Shown: positions 47,801 through 56,823, numbered from the stretch's first letter. The stretch is 64,000 nt of DNA from an alpha proteobacterium U9-1i (GCA_000974665.1 BBSY01000001.1:186001-250000); one strand, 5' to 3'. Notes: generated by a model from the sequence alone, not told the origin. Numbers and translations are program-made.

Positions 47801-50800
47801 GGCACGGAGGAAGACGATCGCCTGATCGCCGGTCAAGCCGATGACGACACGGTCTATGGCGACGGCGGCAACGACTATGTCGATGGCGGCAACGGCAATG
47901 ACTTCCTCTATGGCGGCGCTGGCGACGACGTCATCCGCGACAGCAGTGGCGACGACATCGTTCACGGCGATGCCGGCAACGACGACATTGATGGTGGCGC
48001 CGGCGACGACATCATCTTCGGCAATGATGGCAGCGACCTCATTCACGGTGGTAACTCAATCCTCGGCGATGAGGTCCAAGGCGGCGCCGGCAATGACATC
48101 ATCTTCGGCGATGAAGGCGACGACGCGCTGATCGGTAACGAAGGCGACGACTGGATTTCTGGCGGCGCTGGCGGCGACGGCATTGTCGGCGACATCGGCG
48201 CGCCGACCGGTCAGGTGCCGCTCTATGGCGGTAACGACGTCCTCGACGGCGGTGGCGAAGGCGACAAGATGACCGGCTTCTCCGGTGACGACATCATGTT
48301 GGGCCTCGGCGGCTTCGACAAATTCTACGGCAAACTAGGCTTCGACTGGGCGTCCTTCGAACAAGAAACCCATGGCGTCAGTGTCGACATGGAACGGCGC
48401 GAGTTCGTGCCGGACCAAACCATTCCGGCCGGCGACGCGGTGCGGGATTTCTTTGTCGAAACCGAAGCTGTGTCCGGTTCGTCGCAGAACGACATCTTGC
48501 GTGGCACGATTGACGTTGGCGCCGCTGCGGGCGTGTTCAACGAACTCACCAATGTCGATCTCATTTTTGGCCTGTCCGAGTTTTTCCCCACAGGCCCGGT
48601 AAACTTCACCGGCGGCAACATCATGCTCGGCGGCGACGGCAGCGACATGATTGAGGGCCGTGCCGGCAATGACATCATCGACGGCGACGCTTGGCTGCAT
48701 GTTGACCTCACGCGCAATGCGCAAGGCGCCATCTTCGCCGGCAGCGAGATTATTCGCGAGATCCGCTACGACCTCACGGACGGCGATATAGACACCGCCG
48801 TCTACAACGACGTGATGGCCAACTACATCATCAGCGCCGCGCCAGATGCGCAGGGCTTCTACACCGTAACCCACACCGCCGTGACGCCGGGCATCGTCGG
48901 CTTAGTCAACGAAGGCACGGACCGCATCCGCAATATCGAGCGGCTGCAGTTCGCCGATCAGACGATCAACCTCAATCTTGCCGATCCGAACGTGAACCAC
49001 GTCCCGACCGGCAGCTTGACGATCAACAACAACGCGCCGGCTGTTGGCGACGTTCTCACGGTCACCAGCACGCTAGCGGATTCCGATCCGATCTCAGCGG
49101 CGCTTGATCTCAACGGCGACGGCATTGTTGATGGCTCGCTGCAATTCCAGTGGCAGTATCAGATCATCGCACCGGGCGGCGGCATCTCCTGGGTGGATAT
49201 CGCCGGTGCGACCGGCGCGTCGTTTACCGTGACCAGCCTCGTGCTCGGCCAACCTTTACGCGTACGCGCAACGTTCGTCGATGGCTTGGGCTTCACCGAG
49301 CACGCCGCATCCGCGCTCACCGCCATCGTTACTGAAACGGCTGGCATCAATACGGCGCCGTTCATCAATCAGCAGCAGAACCCGCCCGGCCTGCCCGACA
49401 CCGCGGCGCGCACCAACACGCCTATCAATTTGGTGCTCCCGCTCGCGCTTGTGTTCGCGGATCAACAAACCGCGACGAACAACTTGCTGTTCTCCGCCAT
49501 GCTTTCAAACGGCGCCTCGCTCGCGTCGGTTGGCTTGTCGTTTGGTACGGCACTTGACGCTAATGGCGTCATCTTCGGGCTCATCACCGGATCGATCGCC
49601 AATGTTGGCCCGATCAGCGTTCGCGTGACCGCAACAGATACTGGGCCCGGCACGCCGCTCAGCGTTACAGACACCTTTGTAATCAATGTGCAGCAAGGCA
49701 ATCGCGCGCCGGTGGCGACACCGACCGCGCCGTTTGCCGGCCTCGAAGATGGCAGCGTCAGCGGGATCTTGCCGCTCGGAACGGATCCCGACGGGACTGT
49801 CCCGGCGTTCCGCCTCACAGCGGGATCCGCACTCAACGGAGCGGTGACGGCGTTCAACCAAACGACCGGCGCTTTCACCTTTGTGGGCGCAGCCGACTTC
49901 GCTGGCCAGGCCAGCTTCAGCTACACTGTGTTCGACGGCCAGGCGAACAGCGCCCCACAGACCGTCATTATTAATTTCGCGCCAGCAAACGATGGCGCGG
50001 CGCCACTGGACATCACCGGCACGGCTGCTGTCGGCCAGGTGCTCACCGGCTTGATTGGCGTCGATCCAGACGGTGAATGGGACCCCGGCCTCGCCACCTA
50101 CGAGTGGTTCCGCAACAACGTCTCGCTCGGGCCGGCGACGAATGATCCCAACTACACCGTCACTGCAAACGACGTAGGTCAGCAACTCAGCGTCCGCGCC
50201 ACCTATGTCGATGGCCAAGGATTCCACGAGACTGTGACCAGCACGCAGACGCCGCCGATCGGCGAACTGAGTGTGCGCCCGTTGGCAGGTGTCGCGACGG
50301 CCACCGTCACGGCATTCAACACGCTCGTCGACCCCGATGGCGATCTCGGGCCGGATGCAGCGGAGTATATTTGGGAAGTGTCTGCCACTGGCGCGCCCGG
50401 AACATTCGCAGCGCCGCCAGCCGCGCAGATCAGCGCCGACGGCTTGTCGCTCACGCAACCAAACAACACGACGCGGTTTGTTCAGCTAACGATCAACTAC
50501 GTTGATGCGCTCGGAAACTTCAACACCGCCACGTCAGCGGTCGTGCGTGTAACTACTGGGAATGGCAACAACAACGTTCTCAATGCCGCGTTCAGCGGTA
50601 CTGACATATTGTTTGGCCTTGGCGGCGCCGACACACTCAACGGCGACGTCGGCAACGACACGCTCGTTGGCGGCGCCGGCAACGACAACCTCAATGGCGG
50701 CGGCGGGAACGACACCTTCCTCTACACCATCGGCGACGGGGCCGACACGGTGGCCGGTGGAGCTGGCGTTGACCTGCTTAAGATCCTCGGCACGGCCGGC

Positions 50801-51775
50801 GCAAACATACTCGATGTCGCGTTCAACGGCACACGCCTCACAGGTTTCGAAGGCGGCGCGATCACCAACACTGTCGAATCGATCACCGCCGACCTGCTTG
50901 GTGGAAACGATAGGCTCGTCTATACCGCAGGCGGCGGCGTCACCGTCGATCTTGGCGCCGGCACAGCTTCGGGTTTTGCCTCCATTGCAGGCATTGAAAA
51001 CGTCGATGGCGATGCTGGCGGCGACGCCATCACAGGCGACGACAACGCCAACGTGCTGAACGGCAATGGCGGCGCGGATACGCTAAACGGAGCGGGCGGA
51101 GCGGACACGCTCAATGGCGGCGCTGGAACCGACACGCTGAACGGCGGCACGGGCGCGGACATTCTAAACGGCGATGCCGGTGCGGACACGCTCAACGGCG
51201 GAGACGGCGCCGACATCCTCACGGGCGGCTTAGCGGCGGACACAATCGACACTGGTGCAGCGGATGACAACGTGGCCGATCTCGTGCGCTTCAGCACAAC
51301 CACGGAGTTCGGCGATAGCATCCTCAATTTCGATGTCACCGGCACGGCCACTCAAGTGGATCGTGTTCAATTCGGCGGTGGCCTTAGAACCGCCTACGAT
51401 GATGGCCTCACCAACGGTGCGTTCCTGTTCGCCTCCGGCAACGGCGCGGCCGGAGCCGTCAATGCCAATATCGGTCAAGCAAATGCAGACATCGAAGCAT
51501 TGATCCTTACCGGCGCAAACAGCGAAGGCGTCACCACCGCCAATCTCGGCAATGCTGCACTTGTGGCCGCTGCCTTCAACGCGGAATTCAACATCAACGC
51601 TGCGAACGGCGAAGATGCGCTGCTCGTCATCAACGACACAAACGGCAACAGCTTTGCGGTGTGGCAGTGGATCCAGGCAGGCGGCGGCGAGCTATCGGCG
51701 GCGGAGCTCACGCTCATCGGCATCTTCAGCGCCAACAGCACGGCGACCGCAGCCAGCTTCGACTTCTTCAATTGA
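44900..51775 (+). CDS. Animal-type heme peroxidase with RTX repeats (MopA-like, putative Mn(II) oxidase)
   Basis: 2291 residues. The peroxidase domain covers about 140-950 and keeps the key sites: distal histidine H203 in FGQFFDHGLDL, arginine R489 in EIFHSEHNRQ and proximal heme ligand H589 in VYRFGHSML. RTX glycine-aspartate nonapeptides (GGxGxDxLx) follow at about 967-1145, with another short set near 1245. Ig-like or cadherin-like modules fill about 1360-1870, and two more RTX arrays lie at about 1894-1945 and 2047-2117, before a C-terminal secretion-like end. There is no N-terminal signal peptide, so calcium-dependent type I secretion is expected; the exporter is not in the window. This architecture is that of MopA, linked to Mn(II) oxidation in Aurantimonas and Erythrobacter. 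The GTG start follows GGGGGAA. Confidence 0.85.
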   Translation: MAKFNRIDLEHILRQIMMAEAGQPPLSPHLAFGLRQVSGNNNNSVPGNTAFGAADRLFPRLGAPVLRSADVVSVDLDGPGGQAIGDATSYTQTSGFVFDSDPRMISNLISDQTAHNPAALAAQAGATPGTGYLYQHANPLPNPAFNPLLPEGLDNLKFLPNNIAAPPAVDASGNLYIPNVTPDAGLSAPFNSWMTFFGQFFDHGLDLVTKGGNGFVFIPLQPDDPLILVGADGVAGTGDEITNPANQFMILTRATQFRGPGPNGVIGDADDTFHEAENTTTPFVDQNQTYSSHPAHQVFLREYAVGVDGFVHSTGRLVSGADGHSMATWADVKANALKIGIILNDTIDLVNIPLVKVDAYGNFIPDPVTGMAQLVTNLGADGKYGTADDVVISGTDAAHPITTAGALRIGHAFLNDIAHMADPVNSQSGLFMLADDDNAINGAASGIAPQAGRFDDELLNAHYIAGDGRVNENIGLTAVHEIFHSEHNRQIELIKTQVREELANGDTAFALSWTLAGANLADGIQDNEWNGERLFQAAKFATEVQYQHIVFEEFARKVAPTIHLFGNNDIALDPAITAEFAHAVYRFGHSMLDETVNRYVVHGQFLADGVTPNPLAGTPVMDANGDPILNDIGLIQAFLNPLEFAAHGANAAAEIILGSVNQVGNEIDEFVTGALRNNLVGLPLDLAALNIARGRDTGVPPLNLLRNQLFAATQDTVLKPYDSWSDFGQFLKHAESLVNFIAAYGTHSSIASETTLAGKRAAAQLLVDNAVIGSANFSQDAFDFLHSQGAYANDATHTNSLAVNATWSTGSITGLDQVDLWIGGLAEKQNLFGGLLGSTFNFIFETQLEALQDGDRLYYLPRIEGIEFGSQIENNSFAELIMLNTGLKHLSASIFLTPEYVVEAATYFERNPDGSFVHDAAGNRVITNPLTWLHNALTGAPLVEVLPDGTVHFLGDDNFFGNTMVLGGTEEDDRLIAGQADDDTVYGDGGNDYVDGGNGNDFLYGGAGDDVIRDSSGDDIVHGDAGNDDIDGGAGDDIIFGNDGSDLIHGGNSILGDEVQGGAGNDIIFGDEGDDALIGNEGDDWISGGAGGDGIVGDIGAPTGQVPLYGGNDVLDGGGEGDKMTGFSGDDIMLGLGGFDKFYGKLGFDWASFEQETHGVSVDMERREFVPDQTIPAGDAVRDFFVETEAVSGSSQNDILRGTIDVGAAAGVFNELTNVDLIFGLSEFFPTGPVNFTGGNIMLGGDGSDMIEGRAGNDIIDGDAWLHVDLTRNAQGAIFAGSEIIREIRYDLTDGDIDTAVYNDVMANYIISAAPDAQGFYTVTHTAVTPGIVGLVNEGTDRIRNIERLQFADQTINLNLADPNVNHVPTGSLTINNNAPAVGDVLTVTSTLADSDPISAALDLNGDGIVDGSLQFQWQYQIIAPGGGISWVDIAGATGASFTVTSLVLGQPLRVRATFVDGLGFTEHAASALTAIVTETAGINTAPFINQQQNPPGLPDTAARTNTPINLVLPLALVFADQQTATNNLLFSAMLSNGASLASVGLSFGTALDANGVIFGLITGSIANVGPISVRVTATDTGPGTPLSVTDTFVINVQQGNRAPVATPTAPFAGLEDGSVSGILPLGTDPDGTVPAFRLTAGSALNGAVTAFNQTTGAFTFVGAADFAGQASFSYTVFDGQANSAPQTVIINFAPANDGAAPLDITGTAAVGQVLTGLIGVDPDGEWDPGLATYEWFRNNVSLGPATNDPNYTVTANDVGQQLSVRATYVDGQGFHETVTSTQTPPIGELSVRPLAGVATATVTAFNTLVDPDGDLGPDAAEYIWEVSATGAPGTFAAPPAAQISADGLSLTQPNNTTRFVQLTINYVDALGNFNTATSAVVRVTTGNGNNNVLNAAFSGTDILFGLGGADTLNGDVGNDTLVGGAGNDNLNGGGGNDTFLYTIGDGADTVAGGAGVDLLKILGTAGANILDVAFNGTRLTGFEGGAITNTVESITADLLGGNDRLVYTAGGGVTVDLGAGTASGFASIAGIENVDGDAGGDAITGDDNANVLNGNGGADTLNGAGGADTLNGGAGTDTLNGGTGADILNGDAGADTLNGGDGADILTGGLAADTIDTGAADDNVADLVRFSTTTEFGDSILNFDVTGTATQVDRVQFGGGLRTAYDDGLTNGAFLFASGNGAAGAVNANIGQANADIEALILTGANSEGVTTANLGNAALVAAAFNAEFNINAANGEDALLVINDTNGNSFAVWQWIQAGGGELSAAELTLIGIFSANSTATAASFDFFN

Positions 51776-51781
51776 TTGGGG

Positions 51782-51801
51782 TTGGCCGAAAGGCCGGCCA
51801 A
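51782..51801 (+). other. Small hairpin between the peroxidase and multicopper oxidase genes
   Basis: TTGGCC at 51782-51787 pairs with GGCCAA at 51796-51801; alternatively GGCC-GAAA-GGCC forms a GNRA tetraloop stem. There is no T-run, so it is not a standard terminator and could be an RNA-stability element. Confidence 0.35.
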
Positions 51802-51830
51802 AGAGACCACGTGGAATGCAGGAGAATATC

Positions 51831-54140
51831 ATGGTAGCGCCCGGCAACAGGCTGATCGATATCTCACTAGGCGGCGCGCGCGCAGCCTTGGTCACCGCCG
51901 TGTTGCTGGCGGTGATGACCGGGACAGCATTCGCGCAAGCGGCGGGATTCGACATCCCAACAGGCGCCGCCCCGAGCCCGCTGTTCGGCGCGCAGCCTTT
52001 CACCCAACCGCTGATGTTGTTTGAAGAGTTCGGCACAAAGGCCATTCCTGGATCGAGCTGCCCAACGTGTCAGCCGATGCCCGCCGCTGCGTCATGTACG
52101 GAGGGACCGAGCGGCGCCGCCCTCGATACCTTTTTGCGTCAACCCCTCTACCCAGCGCCAACGATTCAAGCGAACACAAGCCGCCCCAACTATTGGGCGT
52201 CTTTGATCGGCGCATGCGTGCGGCCGCTCGCGACAAGCGCCGTCGAGGGCCGGCCACCCGGCGAATGGTTCGCGCACCAGCGTTACGCGGAGTTCGCGCC
52301 ACGCGTCTACTTTCAAACGGCGCAGGCAGGCGCGCGCACAAATGGCGGCCTGCGCGACTCGATGCAGCGTCACCAATGGTTGCTTGGCGAGTTTCGCAGC
52401 ACGGGCCTTTACGGCCAGCGTAATGCCGGCCGCCAGGTTCGATTCCACCCAAATTTTCCCGTTCAACAACCGAATTCTGTGTGGACCTTTGACGGCACGA
52501 TGCCGCCGAAATTGCTCATGGCGCGTTACGGCGAGCCGATCCTCTTCCGCCACTACAACGCGCTGCCGGTGGACGGCGCCGCAAATAACGGCTTCGGCGC
52601 ACACACGATCACGACACACGAGCACAACGGCCACAATCCAGCCGAAAGCGATGGCTTCACCGGCGCGTTCTTCTTTCCTGGACAGTACTACGACTATCAC
52701 TGGCCGATGATCCTGGGCGGGTATGACTCCATCAACACAACCGCCACCGATCCGCGCGCAGCAATGCCGACAACGGGCGCCGGCGGCACGACCCGCATTC
52801 GCGGCGATTGGCGTGAGACGATGAGCACGCATTGGTTCCACGACCATATGCTCGATTACACCGCCCAGAACGTTTACAAGGGCAACGCCGCGATGATGAA
52901 TTATTACAGCGCGGTCGACCGAGGCAACGAGAGCACGACCGGCGCTGAGTGCAATTACACCAACGCCAACAACGTGAACCTCTGCTTGCCAAGCGGCAAC
53001 GCCCTGCCCTGGGGCAACCGCGACTATGACGTCAACCTGATGGTCGCAGACAAGGCGTGGGACGCCAACGGTCAGCTCTACTTCAACATCTTCAACACTG
53101 ACGGCTTCCTGGGCGATCGTGTCACGGTGAACTGGACTTGGATGCCGAATTTCCAGGTTCGCGCACGGCGCTATCGTTTCCGCATTCTGAATGGCGCTGT
53201 GTCGCGCTACTTCAAGATCGCAGTCGTCACCGCAGCGGGTCAACGCGTGCCTTTCCACATGATCGCCAACGATGGCAATCTGATGGAGCACGCGGTCGCC
53301 TTCCCGAACGCGCAATCGCAAGATCTTCCGGTACAAGGCATCGCCGAACGCTACGACATCGTCGTCGACTTCAGCCAGTTCGCGCCGGGCACCCGCATCT
53401 ATCTGGTGAACCTGCTCGAACATCGCGACGGACGCGGTCCAAGCCGCGAAATCCCGCTCGCCGACGTGCTGAGCGGCGCCTATCAAGGCGACCCAGCGGT
53501 AGGCCGTTTCATGGAAATGCGCGTCGTCAGCTATTCCGGCGTCGATCGCTCCATGAACCCCGCTCAATATGTCGCTGGCCAGCGCACCATGGTCCCTCGC
53601 GCACAGCCGACGGCTGCGGAACTCGCGGGCGCTCGCCAGCGTTCATTCGAATTCGGCACCGCAAACGCGACTGACGCCGCGCCGTGGACCATCCGAACAG
53701 ATGGCGGGCTTGGCCTTGGTATGGACCCGCACCGCGTGTCAGCGGCCGTGACGCAAGGCCAATGGGAAGTCTGGACATTGACCAGTGGCAGCGGGTGGGA
53801 TCACCCGGTCCACGTTCACTTCGAGGAAGGACAAATTCTTGACCGAGACGGTGCAGCGCCGCCAGCATGGGAAAGCGGCGCTCGCAAAGACGTATACCGT
53901 GTCGGCACTGGGCCCGGCAGCTCGCGCTCGATGCGTGTATTGGTGCGCTTCCGCGAATTCCTCGGCACTTACATGGAGCATTGCCACAACACGCAACACG
54001 AAGATCACTCGATGTTGTTGCGGTGGGACAATCGCCGCCCGGGCACGGCCGTCGCGATCCCAACGCCGATCGCCGACTGGGAGGGCGTCTATTACGAGCC
54101 TTCTGTTGGACTGCCCGTCGCCGTCGGAGGCGGCGGCTGA
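51831..54140 (+). CDS. Secreted multicopper oxidase
   Basis: 769 residues from the ATG at 51831, behind GCAGGAG; the open frame extends upstream inside the peroxidase gene but that part is not coding. A signal peptide ends near residue 34 (GTAFA-QAAG). All four copper motifs are seen: HEHNGH (H263, H265, H268), HWFHDH (334-339), HPVHVH (658-663) and HCHNTQHEDHSM (717-728), with C718 as type 1 ligand and M728 as axial ligand. It is longer than laccases (about 500), with an N-terminal cysteine-bearing segment and large insertions. It follows the peroxidase by 55 bp. Multicopper oxidases are the other enzyme class known to oxidise Mn(II). Confidence 0.92.
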   Translation: MVAPGNRLIDISLGGARAALVTAVLLAVMTGTAFAQAAGFDIPTGAAPSPLFGAQPFTQPLMLFEEFGTKAIPGSSCPTCQPMPAAASCTEGPSGAALDTFLRQPLYPAPTIQANTSRPNYWASLIGACVRPLATSAVEGRPPGEWFAHQRYAEFAPRVYFQTAQAGARTNGGLRDSMQRHQWLLGEFRSTGLYGQRNAGRQVRFHPNFPVQQPNSVWTFDGTMPPKLLMARYGEPILFRHYNALPVDGAANNGFGAHTITTHEHNGHNPAESDGFTGAFFFPGQYYDYHWPMILGGYDSINTTATDPRAAMPTTGAGGTTRIRGDWRETMSTHWFHDHMLDYTAQNVYKGNAAMMNYYSAVDRGNESTTGAECNYTNANNVNLCLPSGNALPWGNRDYDVNLMVADKAWDANGQLYFNIFNTDGFLGDRVTVNWTWMPNFQVRARRYRFRILNGAVSRYFKIAVVTAAGQRVPFHMIANDGNLMEHAVAFPNAQSQDLPVQGIAERYDIVVDFSQFAPGTRIYLVNLLEHRDGRGPSREIPLADVLSGAYQGDPAVGRFMEMRVVSYSGVDRSMNPAQYVAGQRTMVPRAQPTAAELAGARQRSFEFGTANATDAAPWTIRTDGGLGLGMDPHRVSAAVTQGQWEVWTLTSGSGWDHPVHVHFEEGQILDRDGAAPPAWESGARKDVYRVGTGPGSSRSMRVLVRFREFLGTYMEHCHNTQHEDHSMLLRWDNRRPGTAVAIPTPIADWEGVYYEPSVGLPVAVGGGG

Positions 54141-54144
54141 GCAA

Positions 54145-54180
54145 CCGGCGCGCTGGAGACGCCCTTCTCCAGCGCGCCGG
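54145..54180 (+). terminator. Strong hairpin between the multicopper oxidase and SCO genes
   Basis: A perfect 14-bp stem (CCGGCGCGCTGGAG with its complement) and an 8-base loop lie 4 bases after the multicopper oxidase stop. The T-run of intrinsic terminators is missing. It may weaken read-through to, or protect the mRNA end before, the SCO gene 24 bases further on. Confidence 0.6.
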
Positions 54181-54203
54181 ATGCCGTTTCACCGGTGGAT
54201 TCA

Positions 54204-55145
54204 ATGAAACGCATTTTTTGTCTTGCACTAGCACTCGCCGCGCTCAGTTTCAGCACTCCTCGCGTCGCAGAAGCGCAGCAAACGCGCTGGCATGGCGATT
54301 ACTTTCCAAACGTGACGCTGCAAGATCAGAACGGACGCAATGTCCGCTTTTATGATGACCTCATCCGAGGAAAGATCGTCGCAATCAATTTCGTTTACAC
54401 CACATGCACCGACGTATGCCCGCTTGACACGGCGCAGTTGCGGCGCGTCCAGGATCTTCTAGGAGCTCGGGTCGGGCGTGACGTGTTTATGTATTCGATT
54501 TCAATCAACCCCGAACGCGATTCGCCCCAAGCGCTTCGCCGCTTCATGCAAACCTACGATGTGGGCCCAGGCTGGACGTTTCTCACCGGGTCGCAGGCCG
54601 ACATCACCCTGTTGCAGCGGCGATTGGGCATTTCGCCTGCGGACCCCACCAACCTACGTGGTCACAACACTAGCGTGATTATCGGCAACGAGGTCACCGG
54701 CCAGTGGATACGGCGTTCGGCTTACGAAAATCCCCAAAACCTGGTCGAATTGCTCACTGTCGCCATGCGCAACTACGCGCCGCAGACCTCGCGCCGGAGC
54801 CAAAGCTACGCAGTCGCCGGAGAAGTGATTGACAATTCCCGCGGCTCATACCTGTTCCGCACGCGCTGCGTCACCTGCCACACTATCGGCGGCGGTGATC
54901 GGCTTGGCCCTGACTTGGCCGGCGTCACCGACCAGCGTCCGCAAGCATGGCTGTCGCGCTGGATACGTGAACCGGACCGCATGATTGCCGAACGCGACCC
55001 AACTGCGCTCGCGCTTTTGGCCCGCTATCGCAACTTGCCCATGCCAAACTTGAGTCTCGGCGGGGACGACGCGGAGGCGATCATCGAATACCTGCGCAGC
55101 CAGCCAGCCGCGCACGCGGCAAGCGCGCCCAGCCACGCGCACTAG
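54204..55145 (+). CDS. SCO1/SenC copper chaperone fused to cytochrome c
   Basis: 313 residues. Signal peptide (ALAALSFSTPRVAEA-QQ), then a thioredoxin-fold SCO domain at about 30-190 with the copper ligands C68 and C72 (TTCTDVCP) and the histidine in LRGHNTSVI. A class I cytochrome c domain follows at about 208-300 with C222VTCH226, LGPDLAGV and the methionine ligand in NLPMPNL. SCO proteins load copper onto oxidases and reduce thiols; the attached cytochrome could pass electrons. Its position behind the multicopper oxidase suggests copper loading of, or electron acceptance from, that enzyme. The tail SAPSHAH contains two histidines. Confidence 0.9.
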   Translation: MKRIFCLALALAALSFSTPRVAEAQQTRWHGDYFPNVTLQDQNGRNVRFYDDLIRGKIVAINFVYTTCTDVCPLDTAQLRRVQDLLGARVGRDVFMYSISINPERDSPQALRRFMQTYDVGPGWTFLTGSQADITLLQRRLGISPADPTNLRGHNTSVIIGNEVTGQWIRRSAYENPQNLVELLTVAMRNYAPQTSRRSQSYAVAGEVIDNSRGSYLFRTRCVTCHTIGGGDRLGPDLAGVTDQRPQAWLSRWIREPDRMIAERDPTALALLARYRNLPMPNLSLGGDDAEAIIEYLRSQPAAHAASAPSHAH

Positions 55146-55222
55146 ATCGCATTGGGCGTCTACGCTTGCGCAGACCACGGGGAGCGACAGAACTTCACCG
55201 AGTATCGAAGGCGATTACGCGC

Positions 55223-56797
55223 ATGAAGGTTAACGACAAATCGGTCTCGCTGGAGGTTGAGGCCTTCGAAGACATTCCCTATCCGTCGATGCCTTACGCG
55301 ATCACCCAGCCGTCTCGCCTTGCCGCAGTTGCTTCGCTCTACGCCATCCAGTCGGCTGCCGTGGAGACGGCGCGCGTGCTTGAGTTGGGCTGTGCGTCCG
55401 GCGGCAATCTCATTCCGCTCGCGGCGCGGTTTCCAGCGTCGCGCTTCCTCGGTGTCGACATCGGCCGCCGGCACATCGAGGACGGGCAATCGCGCATTGG
55501 CGAGCTTGGGCTCACCAACATTCGCCTGCAACACGCCGACATCTCTGAACTAAGCTTTGCACCCAACACATTCGACTACATTATCTGCCACGGCGTTTTC
55601 AGTTGGGTTCTGGGCGCTGTGCAGAACGCGATCTTCCGTATCTGCCGCGAATCTCTCTCGGAAAACGGCGTCGCGGCAATCAGCTACAACGTCTTACCCG
55701 GTTGGCATCTGCGCAACGCTGTGCGCGCGATTTGCCTGCGCCATACCGGCCAAGATGAATCTCCGCGACAGCGGGCCGCGTCGGTGCGCGCGATCTTAGA
55801 CGATATCGCGTACTCATCCAGCGATGCCGATCCATACGGACTTCTCCTTCGCCAGGAGGCGAAGCGTATTGCACATCGGCCAGCCTCCTACATTCTAGGC
55901 GAATTCCTCGCCGACACGAACGCGCCGCTTCATGTCGAGGATTTCCTCTCGCGCGCGCGAGGCAGCGGCCTTGACTACATCGGCGAGGCCGACCTGGACG
56001 CCGCTGTTCCCGAGATCTTTCGGCCTGAATTGCAGAGCAGGCTTCAACGCTACGGCGGCGACCAGAGCGACGCACGCGAGCGCTACATTGACCTCTTCAC
56101 CGGACGAACGTTTCGCACATCCCTTCTTGTTCAAGCCGGCGCGCGGCGGACACGCGCGCGCAACCACGGCCAGTTTCGCGCTTTGCATTTTTCGGCAAAC
56201 ATCCGCGTCGATCCTGCGAATGGCGGGTTCTTGGACGAGAAAGGCAGGGCCATCAGGGCCAAGCACGCAAGCGTTCAGCACGCGCTGGACACCTTGGCGC
56301 AAACCTACCCGTGTACGCGAACGTTTCTGCAATTGCTTGGCGAGGGCGGACGCCAAGACGAAGCACAACTTATTGAAGCGCTCGCGCTTTTGACCGCCGT
56401 CGGCCAAGTTGACATTTCCACCACCGCCCTGACGACTGGCCGTGCTGAAGACGCGAAGCCAGTCGCATCGCAGCTCGCGCGCATTGAAGCAGCAAGCGGC
56501 CAACCCTGGATCACCGGCCTGCATCATCGCCCCGTTGGCGTTCCGCCCGCCGCGCGCCTTCTCCTCCCCCACCTCACGGGTGCGAGTGACCGTTCGCGAT
56601 TGCTACAGGTGCTCGTCGAGACGTTACGATCAGGGAGTTTGCAGGCGACCGACGACGATCACTTGACTGGCTTCGATCCCGATGAACGCGCGGCGCGTTG
56701 CCTGAACCGCGCACTGACGTACTTGGCCGCCAACGCCTTGCTGACGCCAAGCGCGGTCGAACAATTGCAACTCGTTGGCGCGCGTCAAGCAAAGTAG
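55223..56797 (+). CDS. SAM-dependent methyltransferase with regulatory domain
   Basis: 524 residues. An N-terminal class I methyltransferase (motif I VLELGCASGGNLIPLA, motif II FLGVDIGRRHI, post-motif FDYIICHGVFSWV) is followed by a helical regulatory domain (PKMT second-domain type, about 210-300) and a C-terminal winged or helical part with RAARCLNRALTYLAANALL at the end. Similar proteins act on proteins or unknown acceptors. The start was taken at MKVNDKSVSLEVEAFEDIPY; an upstream in-frame start at 55166 is less likely. It lies 77 bp after the SCO gene and may belong to the same unit. Confidence 0.8.
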   Translation: MKVNDKSVSLEVEAFEDIPYPSMPYAITQPSRLAAVASLYAIQSAAVETARVLELGCASGGNLIPLAARFPASRFLGVDIGRRHIEDGQSRIGELGLTNIRLQHADISELSFAPNTFDYIICHGVFSWVLGAVQNAIFRICRESLSENGVAAISYNVLPGWHLRNAVRAICLRHTGQDESPRQRAASVRAILDDIAYSSSDADPYGLLLRQEAKRIAHRPASYILGEFLADTNAPLHVEDFLSRARGSGLDYIGEADLDAAVPEIFRPELQSRLQRYGGDQSDARERYIDLFTGRTFRTSLLVQAGARRTRARNHGQFRALHFSANIRVDPANGGFLDEKGRAIRAKHASVQHALDTLAQTYPCTRTFLQLLGEGGRQDEAQLIEALALLTAVGQVDISTTALTTGRAEDAKPVASQLARIEAASGQPWITGLHHRPVGVPPAARLLLPHLTGASDRSRLLQVLVETLRSGSLQATDDDHLTGFDPDERAARCLNRALTYLAANALLTPSAVEQLQLVGARQAK

Positions 56798-56823
56798 TTA
56801 GGTTCTTGTGGGCATTGGGTATC

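Noticed and set aside
47798-48330. Dense periodic DNA repeat, at first sight a tandem-repeat or CRISPR-like array
   Set aside because: The period follows the 9-residue RTX unit in the peroxidase frame, repeats vary and there are no spacers.
51040-51240. Second block of near-identical short DNA repeats
   Set aside because: Also RTX nonapeptide codons within the peroxidase gene.
52092-53567. 491-codon minus-strand frame opposite the multicopper oxidase
   Set aside because: Shadow frame; the plus strand has all copper motifs.
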